Shown one piece after another: positions 11,117-20,915 of a DNA stretch of 64,000 nt (within the stretch, counting starts at the first letter, position 1; each line of letters opens with the position of its first letter). Both the position numbers and the translations under genes were made by a program. The notes below the pieces were generated by a model. The model did not search any database, was not told where the DNA came from, and saw only the letters and a list, made by a program, of their open reading frames with translations. The DNA comes from Chiua virens (Eukaryota > Basidiomycota > Agaricomycetes > Boletales > Boletaceae). The stretch covers positions 3,472,001-3,536,000 of the forward strand of contig JAHNUO010000001.1 of assembly GCA_019787685.1 (NCBI GenBank), written 5' to 3'.

Positions 11117-12747
11117 ATGGATTACACTGGAGACCCTCTCCTCGCCCTTAGACACGCCATCAAATCCAAAACACCCATCACATACCTCGCCCAAGGTCAA
11201 CCTGTCTCGACCCTCCTTGCAGCGACACACCTCTCCACATCCTCCCAAAATCGCCCCCAACCCGCTACACTAAACCAGGCGTCTCCACCTCGTCGTCGGC
11301 TGCTGATGTATACACTCTCGAGGCCGTCTATCTTGCCTGGCTGTTCCGTGATGCACCCGGTGCCAAATACATGCGACAAGCGCGCGAGAATGGGTTGACC
11401 GTCGGGTTCGTGAGCGTGACAGGGCGGAAGAGCCTCGTGCAGTGGTTGGAGGGCAAGGTCGCAGACTTGGAGCGGATGAGACCGCTGGTGACCGGTAAGT
11501 GATCGATTTGCTGTCTGTCATTCAACTGTCGTTCACAGCTGCGGTTGTGGACAGAGTCGACGACACCACCTGGTATGCCACCCCGTCGAGCAGGCACTGT
11601 ACCTTCAACTACACTCAAGCATACATCGCATTCACATGCTACCGACACCACGTCGCCTGGAAAGCGGCGCTATGTGACCGACGTGCAAGACCTCGAAGTC
11701 GTCAAGCGAATAAAACAAAATGAGATCGAGCTGCAAGACAGAAACACTGTCTTGAGGGGCACAAAACCCAACGCACGTTCCTTCTTCCTTTCGGATCCCC
11801 AGGCACTCATTCAATACTTAGAACTTTTCTACGGTACACGCGAGCTTCACTGACCGCTTGAAAAAGCACCGAGATGTCAAACCCGGGAGTGCGTCTGCGT
11901 CTGCACCGTCGACTGGTCCACCCATGCAAGCGCATAAAGTGAGTATGTCTCCATACCGACACCTTACCTTCCAACTGGCTCACCCATACTCAGAAAACAT
12001 GTTTCCGATCATCAGGATCTCATCATCGCCCACCGCATTGATCACGATGCACAATGTCAAGCGGTTCTTGCAAGAAGCAGTGTAAGTCACATTGCGCTTC
12101 CCTGTACGGATCATGCTGCTTGCAAGCCTCACAATACACCCAGATTTGAACCGTCGACTTCCGCACGCGAACGCGTTGCAGCAGCAGGCAATCCCTGCAC
12201 CGAAGACCTTCTCCACATCGATTGCCATCGTGACCCACCTACCGCGTCCGCGGCTGCCTTTTCCTCCACCGCCTCCACCGCCACTGCCGCTGCACACGGT
12301 TCTGCATCCAGCACCGTACAGCGTTACTTCATCGTCGACAGCACCGACGCCCTTCAGAAATTTGGGGCAGACGCATGGGAGAGAGTCATCTGTGTCATGA
12401 CTACCGGCCAGGCCTGGCAATTCAGGCCGTACAAGTGGAACGAACCGCGCACCCTGTTTCATCACGGTGTGTCCTTACCTTCATGACGTGCTCGAGCTCA
12501 TCGGCGGACAGTCAAGGGGATCTACTTTACATGGGCAAACGACCCGCCCAACACCAGAATCAAGGACTGGAACGTGACGGAACTTAAGGTAGGTTTTTTA
12601 CTTGCCCCCGCCGGTGATGACTCACTGGCATTGGGGTGCCAGATTGATCCCAACCGAAGACACGTCGACAAATCGGTGGTAGCTCACTTTTGGAAAATCA
12701 TTGACGATTGGACGCTCGCCAACAAACCATGGTTGCTCAGGTCATGA
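11117..12747 (+). CDS. CDC73: CDC73 / parafibromin, Paf1 complex subunit
   Basis: Cdc73 is a subunit of the nuclear Paf1 complex, which travels with RNA polymerase II and promotes histone modification. The start MDYTGDPLLALRHAIKSK is that of fungal Cdc73. Next come YLAWLFRDAPGAKYMRQA and ENGLTVGFVSVTGRKS, the basic segment KRRYVTDVQDLEVVKRIKQN, and the C-terminal Ras-like domain with ITMHNVKRFLQE, TTGQAWQFRPYKW, IKDWNV, IDPNRRHVDKSVVAHFW and KPWLLRS before the stop at 12745-12747. Introns with good borders are at 11495-11554 and 11943-11993, plus later ones near 12080, 12465 and 12590; one (11773-11821) needs a GC donor. Near 11231 the frame is broken: removing one CT from CTCT restores the expected HILPKSPPTRYTKPG. 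Otherwise the gene looks complete, which suggests an assembly error or a very recent lesion. Confidence 0.93.
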
Positions 12748-12967
12748 ACAGGGTGGGTCAAGGAAAGGCTGTAGGTCATTGGTTTGCGCCTGTTCGTGTA
12801 CATGCTTGTGACATTGTCTTGGGTATTCTGCTTCCAAATCCTGGTCGTGTCTGTCAGTCGAGTACACCAATCTCAGATTGCTAACGTAAAACAAGAATGC
12901 ACCAGTAGATTCCTAACAGCCCTTAGATTGTGAGAAACAAGTGTCACATGCATACTACGACGAGATG

Positions 12968-13025
12968 GGGCAGCACCGCGATGCAAAGGGGTCGAGTCGC
13001 GACCCCTTTGAATGACCAATCTGCC
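12968..13025 (-). repeat. 58-bp hairpin repeat, copy B (inverted relative to A)
   Basis: On the minus strand this is nearly identical to copy A (one difference, GCGGTGCTG instead of GTGGTGCTG), including the 10-bp hairpin stem. It lies about 220 bp downstream of the CDC73 stop. A and B face each other across about 10 kb. Confidence 0.85.
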
Positions 13026-13699
13026 AGAATCCGGACGCTTTCCCTCCAAGCCAGAAATTCCCTCGAACTGAAAACCCGGTAAGGCGTGAGCGACACTTTC
13101 GGCTGCGCGCGAAAGCCAGTCGGAACACACGATCACGGCCTATCTAGGGCTTTTTTGTTGCTGCCCCAGCACCCGCTGACTCTGGGAGCTGCATTCAGCC
13201 CCCGAAATGCTCCCCAGTGGCCCCTCCACTCCTGCACGACTGGCACGAGCTAAGCTTTAGGCTGCGTTTGACTCACACTCAGAAGAAAACAACGCAAGCA
13301 GAAAACCTTCCTAGGCTCCTGCGCTCTTCAAAAACCCAAGAACTTCAATGTCCCAAAACTTTTACCCCCATCAATGTAGGGGCTTTGCCCGTGTAGGGCA
13401 GCTTCGAGGGCGCCTTCTCAGCATATATTGGTCACTCAGGTCGATATATTCGACCACTCGAGTTCAAAGGTGCGCGCCTGTCTGCTTGAAATTGTGACAT
13501 GAACTCGCCTGATTCCAAAACACAGCCATTTTTTGGACTATGTTGACCCCAGAAAGGGCATTTTTGGCGTCTGTATATGTGGAGCTCGCTGCTGCAACCA
13601 ACGACCGAATAAATTTGGAAGGATCCCTCCCTGTTGTAACTTATCGCATATCAATTCAAAACGTCTACTACAAATTCCAAGATTTCGATGCAGTAGTCC
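13026..13699. other. No gene recognised
   Basis: About 670 bases between repeat B and the CAP-G fragment. No reading frame of recognisable family was seen. The open frame from 13533 upstream of 13700 is not similar to CAP-G and probably only reads through. Confidence 0.4.
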
Positions 13700-14908
13700 A
13701 AGAATGAACTGTGCGGGTCTCAGCACTAATGAACGCTCCAGTCGTGACGCGGACAAATGCCTGGACGATCTGCTCCTGGATGCCGTGTTCGTTGCTGTGG
13801 AGATGCTCAAACTCGCAGTGAACTTCAACTACACGGACAGGATCGGTTGGCGCAAAATGTTTCAGCTCATGCGAGGCATGATTGGCCAAGAGAACCTACC
13901 TGAAGGGTTGGTCGCACGGTGCATCGACGTATCAAGGGTGTTGTCGTCGAAGTCGTACACGAACTGAGAGATAAGGAGGATGGAGAGGATGGAGAGAAAG
14001 ACGATGCTGAGGACGAAGGAGATGGGGATGGAGAAGACGGCAACGAAGACGATGCCAGCCCAAGCACCAGTACCGTCACGGCACGCCCTGAAGAACTGGC
14101 ACGAGCAGACGCACTTGATGTTCGGTATTTGTCTCCTTGCATCGGGATGTTGGAGCGCGTGAATGGTGTAAGTCAATTTTGCCGCTCTAAGAGGGTATTT
14201 GTAGACGACGTTTTCACACTTTCGAAGAGAATTCGACGTTGGAAGAGATCTTGGGTGAACTGATCGTTTCAGCCGTCAAGCCTAAGGAGCTCGCACTCTG
14301 TGAAAAGGCCCCGTGTGCTTTGGGTTGTGTTGTCTCATCGCATGCGTACGACTACACTTACACTTATCGAACGCCGCTGATGTGCACATTGCTAGCGAAT
14401 GGCCTTTACCTCCTTCCAGCTCTTCGTCACACAGGTCCAATCTTCCCCCGAAGTACTCAAGCCATGTGTGTTTCAAGTCATTTTCGACACCTTGATGGCG
14501 CACGAAGTTCCTAGGCAGCGGTGCAGTTGCAGTACGTTCTGTTTGATGCGTTTTACCCCTGTCGTCAGCGTACAGACACCTTCATTGATGACTGGGGTGA
14601 ACGGGTCATCGAGTTCCTGCTACACATACTCAACGGGGAAGAATCTGAAGGTTCAAGCTTTGTTGTGCATCGGGCTCTCCAACCTCGTCTTGGCGGGCGT
14701 GGTTTCTGATGACCAGGTATGCGTCACCATTTGTTCTGGGACGTCTAGAACCCTGACGGTGACATGCGTATGACCGGTGTTGAAGAGTCTGGTCGTGGCT
14801 TATCTCTCGCCCGATACTGCCAAAAATCAGGAGTTGAGACGGTGTCTGGCGTACTTCTTCCCTGCGTGCTGTTATTCGTCGAGCGCCAACCAGCGGTGGG
14901 TGTGCCAG
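13700..14908 (+). pseudogene. Condensin subunit CAP-G / Ycg1 (CND3) fragment, decayed
   Basis: CAP-G is the HEAT-repeat subunit of condensin that binds DNA in mitotic chromosomes. Here only a central portion is present: DLLLDAVFVAVEMLKLAVNF, WRKMFQLMRGMIGQENLPEG, then VVVEVVHELRD with an acidic tail, LEEILGELIVSAVKPKELAL, MAFTSFQLFVTQVQSSPEVL, VIEFLLHILNGEESE, VQALLCIGLSNLVLAGVVSD and YLSPDTAKNQELRRCLAYFF. The N-terminal half and the C-terminus are missing. About a dozen residues between ARCIDV and VVVEVV are lost with a frame change; further frame changes occur near 14302 (GAAAAGG) and 14650. Some introns are still recognisable (one ends before 14394). The fragment stops about 120 bp before a dispersed hairpin repeat, so it looks like a broken, rearranged copy. 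Confidence 0.8.
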
Positions 14909-15026
14909 GTAAGAGGAACGGTGGCTTTAATTGCTGAATTTTGGACACTGATCCCTCTTATTTCGGGTTCCATGACTGTGGTCCTATATAGATTGTGGTC
15001 ATGATTTTACAACAATGCGTGAACTG

Positions 15027-15083
15027 GGCAGATTAGTCATTCAAAGGCCGGGACCAATCGACCCCTTCGCATGGCGGTACTGC
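15027..15083 (+). repeat. 58-bp hairpin repeat, copy C (diverged)
   Basis: GGGCAGATTAGTCATTCAAAG at the start and CCCCTTCGCATGGCGGTACTG at the end align to copy A; the central palindrome is degraded. It directly follows the CAP-G fragment. Confidence 0.75.
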
Positions 15084-15989
15084 CTTGTGCCGTAATGCCC
15101 AGGTAAAAACCACTGGCAATGCAAGATCCACATATCGTCACAGAAAATGCGTACGAATTCCACGCTCTATGTGGATGTACTTGTGGGAACTCGTCCGAAA
15201 TGCCACATCTTCTCTCGTTGTGGAGGGTGATAAATTGAAACCACCACGCCCATTGAGCGAGGTCATCATCCAAGCTGTACGATCGCATGAGAATGAGGTC
15301 CAACCAAGGAATAAGGAAGAGATTATGAAATGATTTTTTCAATCGGTATCAACGCCCGGGACACGAGGTACAACGAAGGTGGAAAGACTTACTCCAATAA
15401 GGAAGTCACCGTTTACACATTGGATAACCATGCGATCTGATCATAGTGGTTGAAGGTGCTTCTGGACTTCTTCCCCCAAGCTGTATGTACATGCCACCGT
15501 TTGCCACGTCCATGCTTGTCAATGCTGGTGGCGTACACGTGGTTACGGCTCACGCCGATTGCACAAAAAGCGCTGGTCGACGGCCCTTCGGACAATGACT
15601 ATTGTCGGCCCTGCTCGTTGATGTGATGCCCGGACGCGATGGAGGTGTTGATTTAGAGACCGTGAGAATTTAGAACAGTGAAGGCTTCGATGAACCATGA
15701 CAAGCATCCAGGCACCAAGCCTTTGAGTCGTTGTGTCACCGAGGGATTCAGAGCTTATGACGTCGAACACAATATTCAGTGTTCAATACTTGTCATATTC
15801 GTGCTGTAAGGAACGTGCGCGTTCACGGCGGGTCACCGTCACCGTTGAGTCGGCGTTGACACGGTCAGATCTTTGCATCGAACTCTGTGACGACATGTGG
15901 ACCCGGCTTACATAAACTCAGCAAAACGTGCCGTGTCATAGCTTTTGGCAAAGCCCAATGCGCGAACACCATCATCATATAAGCCGTTG
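15084..15989. other. No gene recognised; one short open frame
   Basis: An 82-residue basic open frame at 15085-15333 has no family I recognise. The rest up to 15990, where the duplicated gene X segment starts, shows no coding signal I can support. Confidence 0.35.
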
Positions 15990-16366
15990 TCCCAGAACCT
16001 ACGCAATCGCAAACACACTCTCAATCGCGCGCTGTTCGGGTTCCTATTCCCAACGTTGAAGGATCCTATATCGATCCCGGCTGGTATGGCAAGGTTGTCC
16101 TCGAGTCGGAAGGAACGCACGAAGGTCTGGCAGATCTTCAGGCACGCTGCGGACCTGGCGTCTTCCCGCCTAGAACGGAGTCGCTGGCCACCAAGATTCG
16201 GAACGAGAAGGAGAAATACAACAGACGGGCATGGCAGATCTTATGAGAAAAGAGGTACGTATTTTGCGCTGGAGTTACATGAGACGCCAAAGCTGATGCG
16301 CGCACAGACAGCCGGCCCGGGGAGATATGGCTCCGGGCTGTGCAAGCAAAGGAACGCATAATGTGA
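15990..16366 (+). pseudogene. Gene X, C-terminal fragment (left arm copy)
   Basis: Encodes VPIPNVEGSYIDPGWYGKVV, ESEGTHEGLADLQARCGPG and VFPPRTESLATKI and ends RPGEIWLRAVQAKERIM before a stop at 16364-16366. The same C-terminus is present on the minus strand at about 27600-27279, where it belongs to a longer gene copy. Nothing resembling the upstream exons of gene X is found to the left, so this is an isolated fragment. DNA similarity continues beyond the stop to about 16590, mirroring 27280-27045, including the downstream TTTCTTTCTAG-like stretch. Confidence 0.7.
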
Positions 16367-16734
16367 CTGAACGGTGGATGACTATCTCTTATCTGGATGA
16401 ATGTGATCCCCCGTGCCGTTTGATGCGCAGTTGATATTTCGGAACCTGGGGACTCCCATTTTCCTTCTTCGTGTCGACGTATGCACGGTGCCTTGGCTCT
16501 GGTTGTTTTCTGTTCTCATCTCGCCGTATCCTAGAAAGAAAAAAGGTGTGGTTTACTTGCTTAGCATGCAAATATCATAATTGAGGTTGATTTTTTATAC
16601 ACGTGTCGTGAATTTCGCTCATCACTCTTGCGCATCAGTGATCGTCCCGCCGTCCCTCTTTCTGATTGCAAGGGTCTACCTAATCCATCCATTCATTCCA
16701 GAAAAAAACAGAACGGCAATAACCGTTCATCGAC

Positions 16735-17890
16735 ATGTTCCAGACATACGCCATTCTCCTCGTCAGCACTTGCATCCCCATCGCCTCGGGCTCTGTATAC
16801 CCCACACAGCCGACCCAAGCGACGGTGTGGACGGCGGATCGACCCGAGCTGGTGAGCTGGATCGAAAATTGGAAGTATCCCACCCTGAGCGAGATGGGCG
16901 TCTTCGACGTGTCATTGTGGTGTGCGGACGTGAGTCGGTGTCAAACATCCGAGTAATGTGAACTGATGTTTGTGTTTGGTGACAACGCGACAGACGTACC
17001 TGGCGCAACTTGCGTCGGGGGTGGATCCCATGGCAAAGACGCGTTCGGTGACGGTGACGATCCCAGCGGGGGTGGTACATAAGACTTGGAGCGGGAGTGA
17101 AGTAGTAGATGTCTCTGTTTCTCGTCGATGATTGATGAGTATGGTATGGATGACGTGGCTTGTTCGGGGGTCGCGGGTGATGCTTTGGTCGCTGCTGGAT
17201 CGCTGTTCTTTGAATTGCATTTAGCCTTGCGGGGTAGGGTGGACAACACCGAGTCGATGTTTGTCCAAGCGGGCACGACGCGCACGATGGGTTTGTCGAT
17301 TGGATCTCATATCTCAATGGTCGAGATGTGGCATGGGAGGGTGTCACGGACGATGGATGTTCGAGTCATTTGCTTTTTCTTGCTCCAATGTGCCGCCTGC
17401 ACATTCTACTGCCCTCGCTGACTCTGCCCACAGCACGCTTCGTTTCACAGCGAGCAAGCCGGTCGGTATGGTAACTTATTCGGCTGATTTCGTGATTGTG
17501 TCTGGGAATGCCACTGCAACCCAGGGGTTGGTAACAGGTACGACCTCGAGTACTATGAATGGGGTTGCGAGTACGGGGAGCAGCATCACTTTGGCGATAC
17601 AGAACGGGACCGAATCTGGATTTCGGACAGTGGTGACGACTCGGAGTACTGGGTCCTCATCGTCGTCTTCTTGGACGACTAGCGCGACGGCAACCTTGAG
17701 CTCTGGATTGACGACACCCTCGGGGACCCCACCGCCGTTGGGCAGCATACCAGTCCAGGGTGGTGCACAGGGAGAGGGTCATCGTGCGTCGAGCGCGGCA
17801 CGAACTCGAGGCATGGACATGGAGAAGGCCAAGTTTCGGTTCGTGTTTGTGCTTTGGCCGGTGTTGATGGGGATTTCGATGGCATTGTGA
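16735..17890 (+). CDS. Kre9/KNH-type secreted GPI-anchored protein
   Basis: The start MFQTYAILLVSTCIPIASGS is a signal peptide, followed by VYPTQPTQATVWTADRPELV and WIENWKYPTLSEMGVFDVSL, the N-terminal pattern of the fungal Ser/Thr-rich GPI-anchored family (Kre9_KNH, PF10342). An intron starts at about 16930; the next exon gives TYLAQLASGVDPMAKTRSVT and VTIPAGVVHKTW. The last exon (about 17430-17890) reads LRFTASKPVGMVTYSADFVI, then a Ser/Thr/Gly-rich stalk and a C-terminal hydrophobic tail (FRFVFVLWPVLMGISMAL) fitting a GPI signal. The roughly 330 bases between the second and last exon do not give a clean intron; borders there are unresolved. Expected location: plasma membrane or cell wall. 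Exact role unknown. Confidence 0.72.
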
Positions 17891-18059
17891 CGGCCTGCAG
17901 CGTTTTTTTTGTTCAAGTCCATAGTGTATGCAGGTTTTGTGCGATGGCATTGGTTTGTAGTGTATGAATGTGTTTTTCTTTTCACCAACAACAGCTTGGC
18001 AGCACTTTTTCGAGGTTCCCAACGACAAACCACTTTCGTTCTACAATGAAACCATCTAT

Positions 18060-18400
18060 CAGACTCAAAGATCGATGATAAACCCAGTACTCACCTCCGC
18101 AAACTCTTGGATCTGTGCTGGATCGACCTGATTGCAGACGATCAGTGCACCAGCGGGATCAGAAATCCAAGGATAGCATGCAAATGCACCTTTCTTCCCT
18201 TTTTTTCGTTATAGATCTCTGGATTCTCCGTCGAGTTACAAATTTGCTTGAGAAGGGTCATCCCGGCCGATGACAAGGATTCGGAACCGTCCGAATCTCT
18301 TTCTGATGCATGGTAAGAATTGAAGTGGGTGGCTTGATGGATAGGTATTAATGTGTTGAGCGTTGAGCGCAAGAGAACGATTCGAGTTGCTTCTGAGTCA
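18060..18400 (-). pseudogene. P-loop GTPase, 5' fragment with deleted P-loop
   Basis: Inverted copy of the first exons of the GTPase at 24253. Shared blocks include FRILVIGR at the DNA level, CTTCTCAAGCAAAT, AATCCAGAGATCTATAACG and the intron/exon start near GTCGATC. Relative to the right copy, about 16 bases coding NAGKT of the P-loop are missing, and the frame is lost. Only the N-terminal third is represented. Confidence 0.72.
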
Positions 18401-18959
18401 TCCCATAAATTTAAATCGGTGATGCGACCCCCAGACTCATGAGCCGGCGAGGGGAGAGGCGAAGGCGAAGGTTATCACTGGAGCTCATTCTCCAACTAAA
18501 CGACCAATGACACTTGCCGCGACGAAATGATACTCAAAGAAAAGAAACAAGTCAATATGATGCTCAGCACAACGATCGCACCTACAAGGATCTTTCCAGT
18601 ATTGAACCCGCTACTAAGTGATCGTTAGTGGCTGTAGAACCGATTCGACAATGGTAAGTAGAAGATGGCGGAAAATGTCGGGGTATTGAATGGACGCAGA
18701 AGTTGAGTTCTTTAACATTGCTGTGAAACGTGGGATGCCGAGAGCCGACGGAAAACTACGAAAAGCAGACCAAATTAATGAGAACGCAGGAAAACATGGT
18801 TTGTGATCCCCTTGTGAACGGCCCTCAGTGTACCCACTGGCAGTTACCTTCTTCATACGATGCTCACAATTCCAGATAGAAAGACCAGATAGAAAAGCAA
18901 GGCGTGAAATTACATAGGGCATCTGAGACACGACCACAGTGTTATTGAGTGACCAAATC

Positions 18960-20172
18960 ACGAAAATGTTCTTGTACATGTCTCTCAAGATCCTACACGA
19001 CGTCATAAAGAAGACTTTCGTACACGATCGTTGAACAGAACGCACCTCTTTGGCATCAAAGACGAATTGGCACTGGTCCCTCCACTGCGGACACCACATG
19101 CACGGAAATAATGTCGGTTCGTCAAAGCTAGGGTCCGAGAAGTGAGGAGTCAGATCTGGCATAGTTTCCAAATTGCTTTGATCGGCACTGTCGGTATCCT
19201 CGAGAATCAGTGGAACGGGCGCGGGTTGCGAGGTCCCCTGGCCACCACTGCCGGCAATCTTCACAAGTTTTGAGAGCTTGGACCTAAGAGATTTCCTCTC
19301 GCTCTGGAGCAAGAGGATCATGTGACACAAATTTTTCATTGCACGACGCTGCGTTGTTGCGCCCGGACGAGTTTCCATGTCTCAGCTTCGAGGGATTTGC
19401 TTTCCGCCGTTGCATGGCCGCAAAGATTCCCGAGCTCAAGAACTTGGTTAGCTCTTGTACGAAGTTCGTCATTCGCCCGTGTGTCCTTTTCTTGAGGAGC
19501 TCCACCAACCCTTTCCATCGGGCCACGTTAGTGTGAAAACCCTTTTGATATCAGTGAGCACCATTGATCCAAATCGCTGAGTCGAAGAAAGGAGATACCT
19601 CGTAGAATGCCTTGATCGTTGCGACACCTTCATGTGCCTGTCCCTCAGCTACATTCACCCTCATCTCCAGCTCTAGGTTCTCATCCCGCACGGAACTGAC
19701 GGGCGCGGGTGCTTGTGCATATTGTTCGTGGAAGAAGTCTGTCTTCCTGAGCAGAAGCCGTGGTAGACCTCTGCGACTCCACGGATGCACGGACTTCCTC
19801 AATAGAACGTAACAAGGATTCTTATTTTTCCTTGACCCATGAAGTCTTCTTGGCCTCCTACCACTTCACCCGGTCCTTGTCCAGTTCCCCGCAGACTTTG
19901 GCTGGCACAGCCAACTCTTCTGGTTGTTGTGTCATGGCATTCAGCAGAGGATCGCGTTTCTTCATCCAGGCGACACGCTCGGCCTCCAATCCCGACAACT
20001 GGATACGAACTTCTTCAGTTCGTGCAGCTGCGTCCCATAACTCGGTGACACGCACCAGGAGAAATTCGTCCTTTCCTTGGACTTCGCCTTGTGCTGCGTC
20101 TACCATGCCGAGGAATCATTCTCCCAATTGCAACGCTCCTCGGGCCATCGAGTGTGCTCCACTTTTCAGGCA
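18960..20172 (-). pseudogene. Coiled-coil protein with C-terminal Cys motif, left arm copy
   Basis: Reading leftwards: AARTEEVRIQLSGLEAERVA and KRDPLLNAMTQQPEELAVPA (20050-19900), then EQYAQAPAPVSSVRDENLEL and EGQAHEGVATIKAFYEV (19740-19610), RWKGLVELLKKRTHGRM (19520), and a C-terminal part with a C..C-like motif CMWCPQWRDQCQFVFD near 19110. The heptad-rich sequence predicts long coiled coils. The same blocks in the same order lie on the plus strand at 23060-24060. At 20172 similarity stops within the coiled coil and the sequence changes abruptly to gene X, so the 5' end is lost and fused to another gene. Frame changes are present between blocks. Function unknown. Confidence 0.6.
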
Positions 20173-20915
20173 GTGGGGACTTGGCGTGTCCATCCTCGCT
20201 ATGAAAACCATCTTCCTTGCTCAAACGCAGACTTGCAGAGGAAGTTGTACCGCTTCTGGAAGATGGCCGCGCCTTGGGGCCACAGCATTCTCATACCTTC
20301 GGTTTTCGCGAACGGGTCATCATCTAGGAGTAAAGGACCACCCGGTTCGGGAATGGCCTTCTGAAAAGATGGCACGATTGGTTTTTGAGGGGTGGTGGGG
20401 CATGCCTTTGTTAAGACGCGTCGGGCGTGTTCAGATCCAGGGTCGACCCTGAGTCCAACGGTTGGCAGAACCTCGGAGGAATAGAATGTCGGGCTGATGG
20501 TGACAGTACCCCGGGAACGCAGGTCAGAAGGAAATGACCCTCGCAGCGCGGAGGGGGCAGGGCCACTGCGACGCGGGGGAGAGGAGGGCTGGAGAGATGC
20601 GTATTCGACAGGCGGCGAAGGATAGGCATTCTGCACGTTCATGGGCCTCGTGGGTGGTGTAGCCAGAGGACCCTTAGCAGCGGGTTGTGACGCAGCTGTG
20701 GCAGCAACAATGAGGGGACCCCTGCACAAAGGAGCCACTGCGTCTGGGTTTCCTGAGCGAAGCATGTCGTACAGCATCAGGGGTCGTGAGTGCGTGTCAA
20801 CGTGTGCTGACAAGGATGCCAAGCTGGAGAGAGAAGACTGTGGTGCAAGGGTTCGGACGCGCTCAGAATAGCTGGTGGGAGGATGACGTGCTCGAGAGCC
20901 GGTGTTAGAGGTCAT
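20173..20915 (-). CDS. Gene X, N-terminal part, joined to the coiled-coil fragment
   Basis: Open frame from the ATG at 20915 (MTSNTGSRARHPPTSYSERV) through a Pro/Ser-rich, apparently disordered region to TKACPTTPQKPIVPSFQKAI, PEPGGPLLLDDDPFAKTEG and, in another frame, DGFHSEDGHAKSP. From about 20440 down to 20173 the DNA matches 29430-29157, where the same sequence continues into the rest of gene X. Here the match ends at 20172 in the coiled-coil gene. This copy therefore has the beginning of gene X but not its body. No catalytic motif is visible. Confidence 0.6.

Noticed and set aside
2898..13025. Helitron with hairpin ends that captured gene fragments
   Set aside because: Helitrons end in CTRR just after the hairpin and start with TC; neither is present, and the copies are inverted rather than being different 5' and 3' ends.
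16763..17347. A 194-residue minus-strand open frame
   Set aside because: Antisense to the signal peptide and conserved region of the Kre9-like gene; composition is Arg/Ser/Pro-rich as expected for a mirror of that coding strand.
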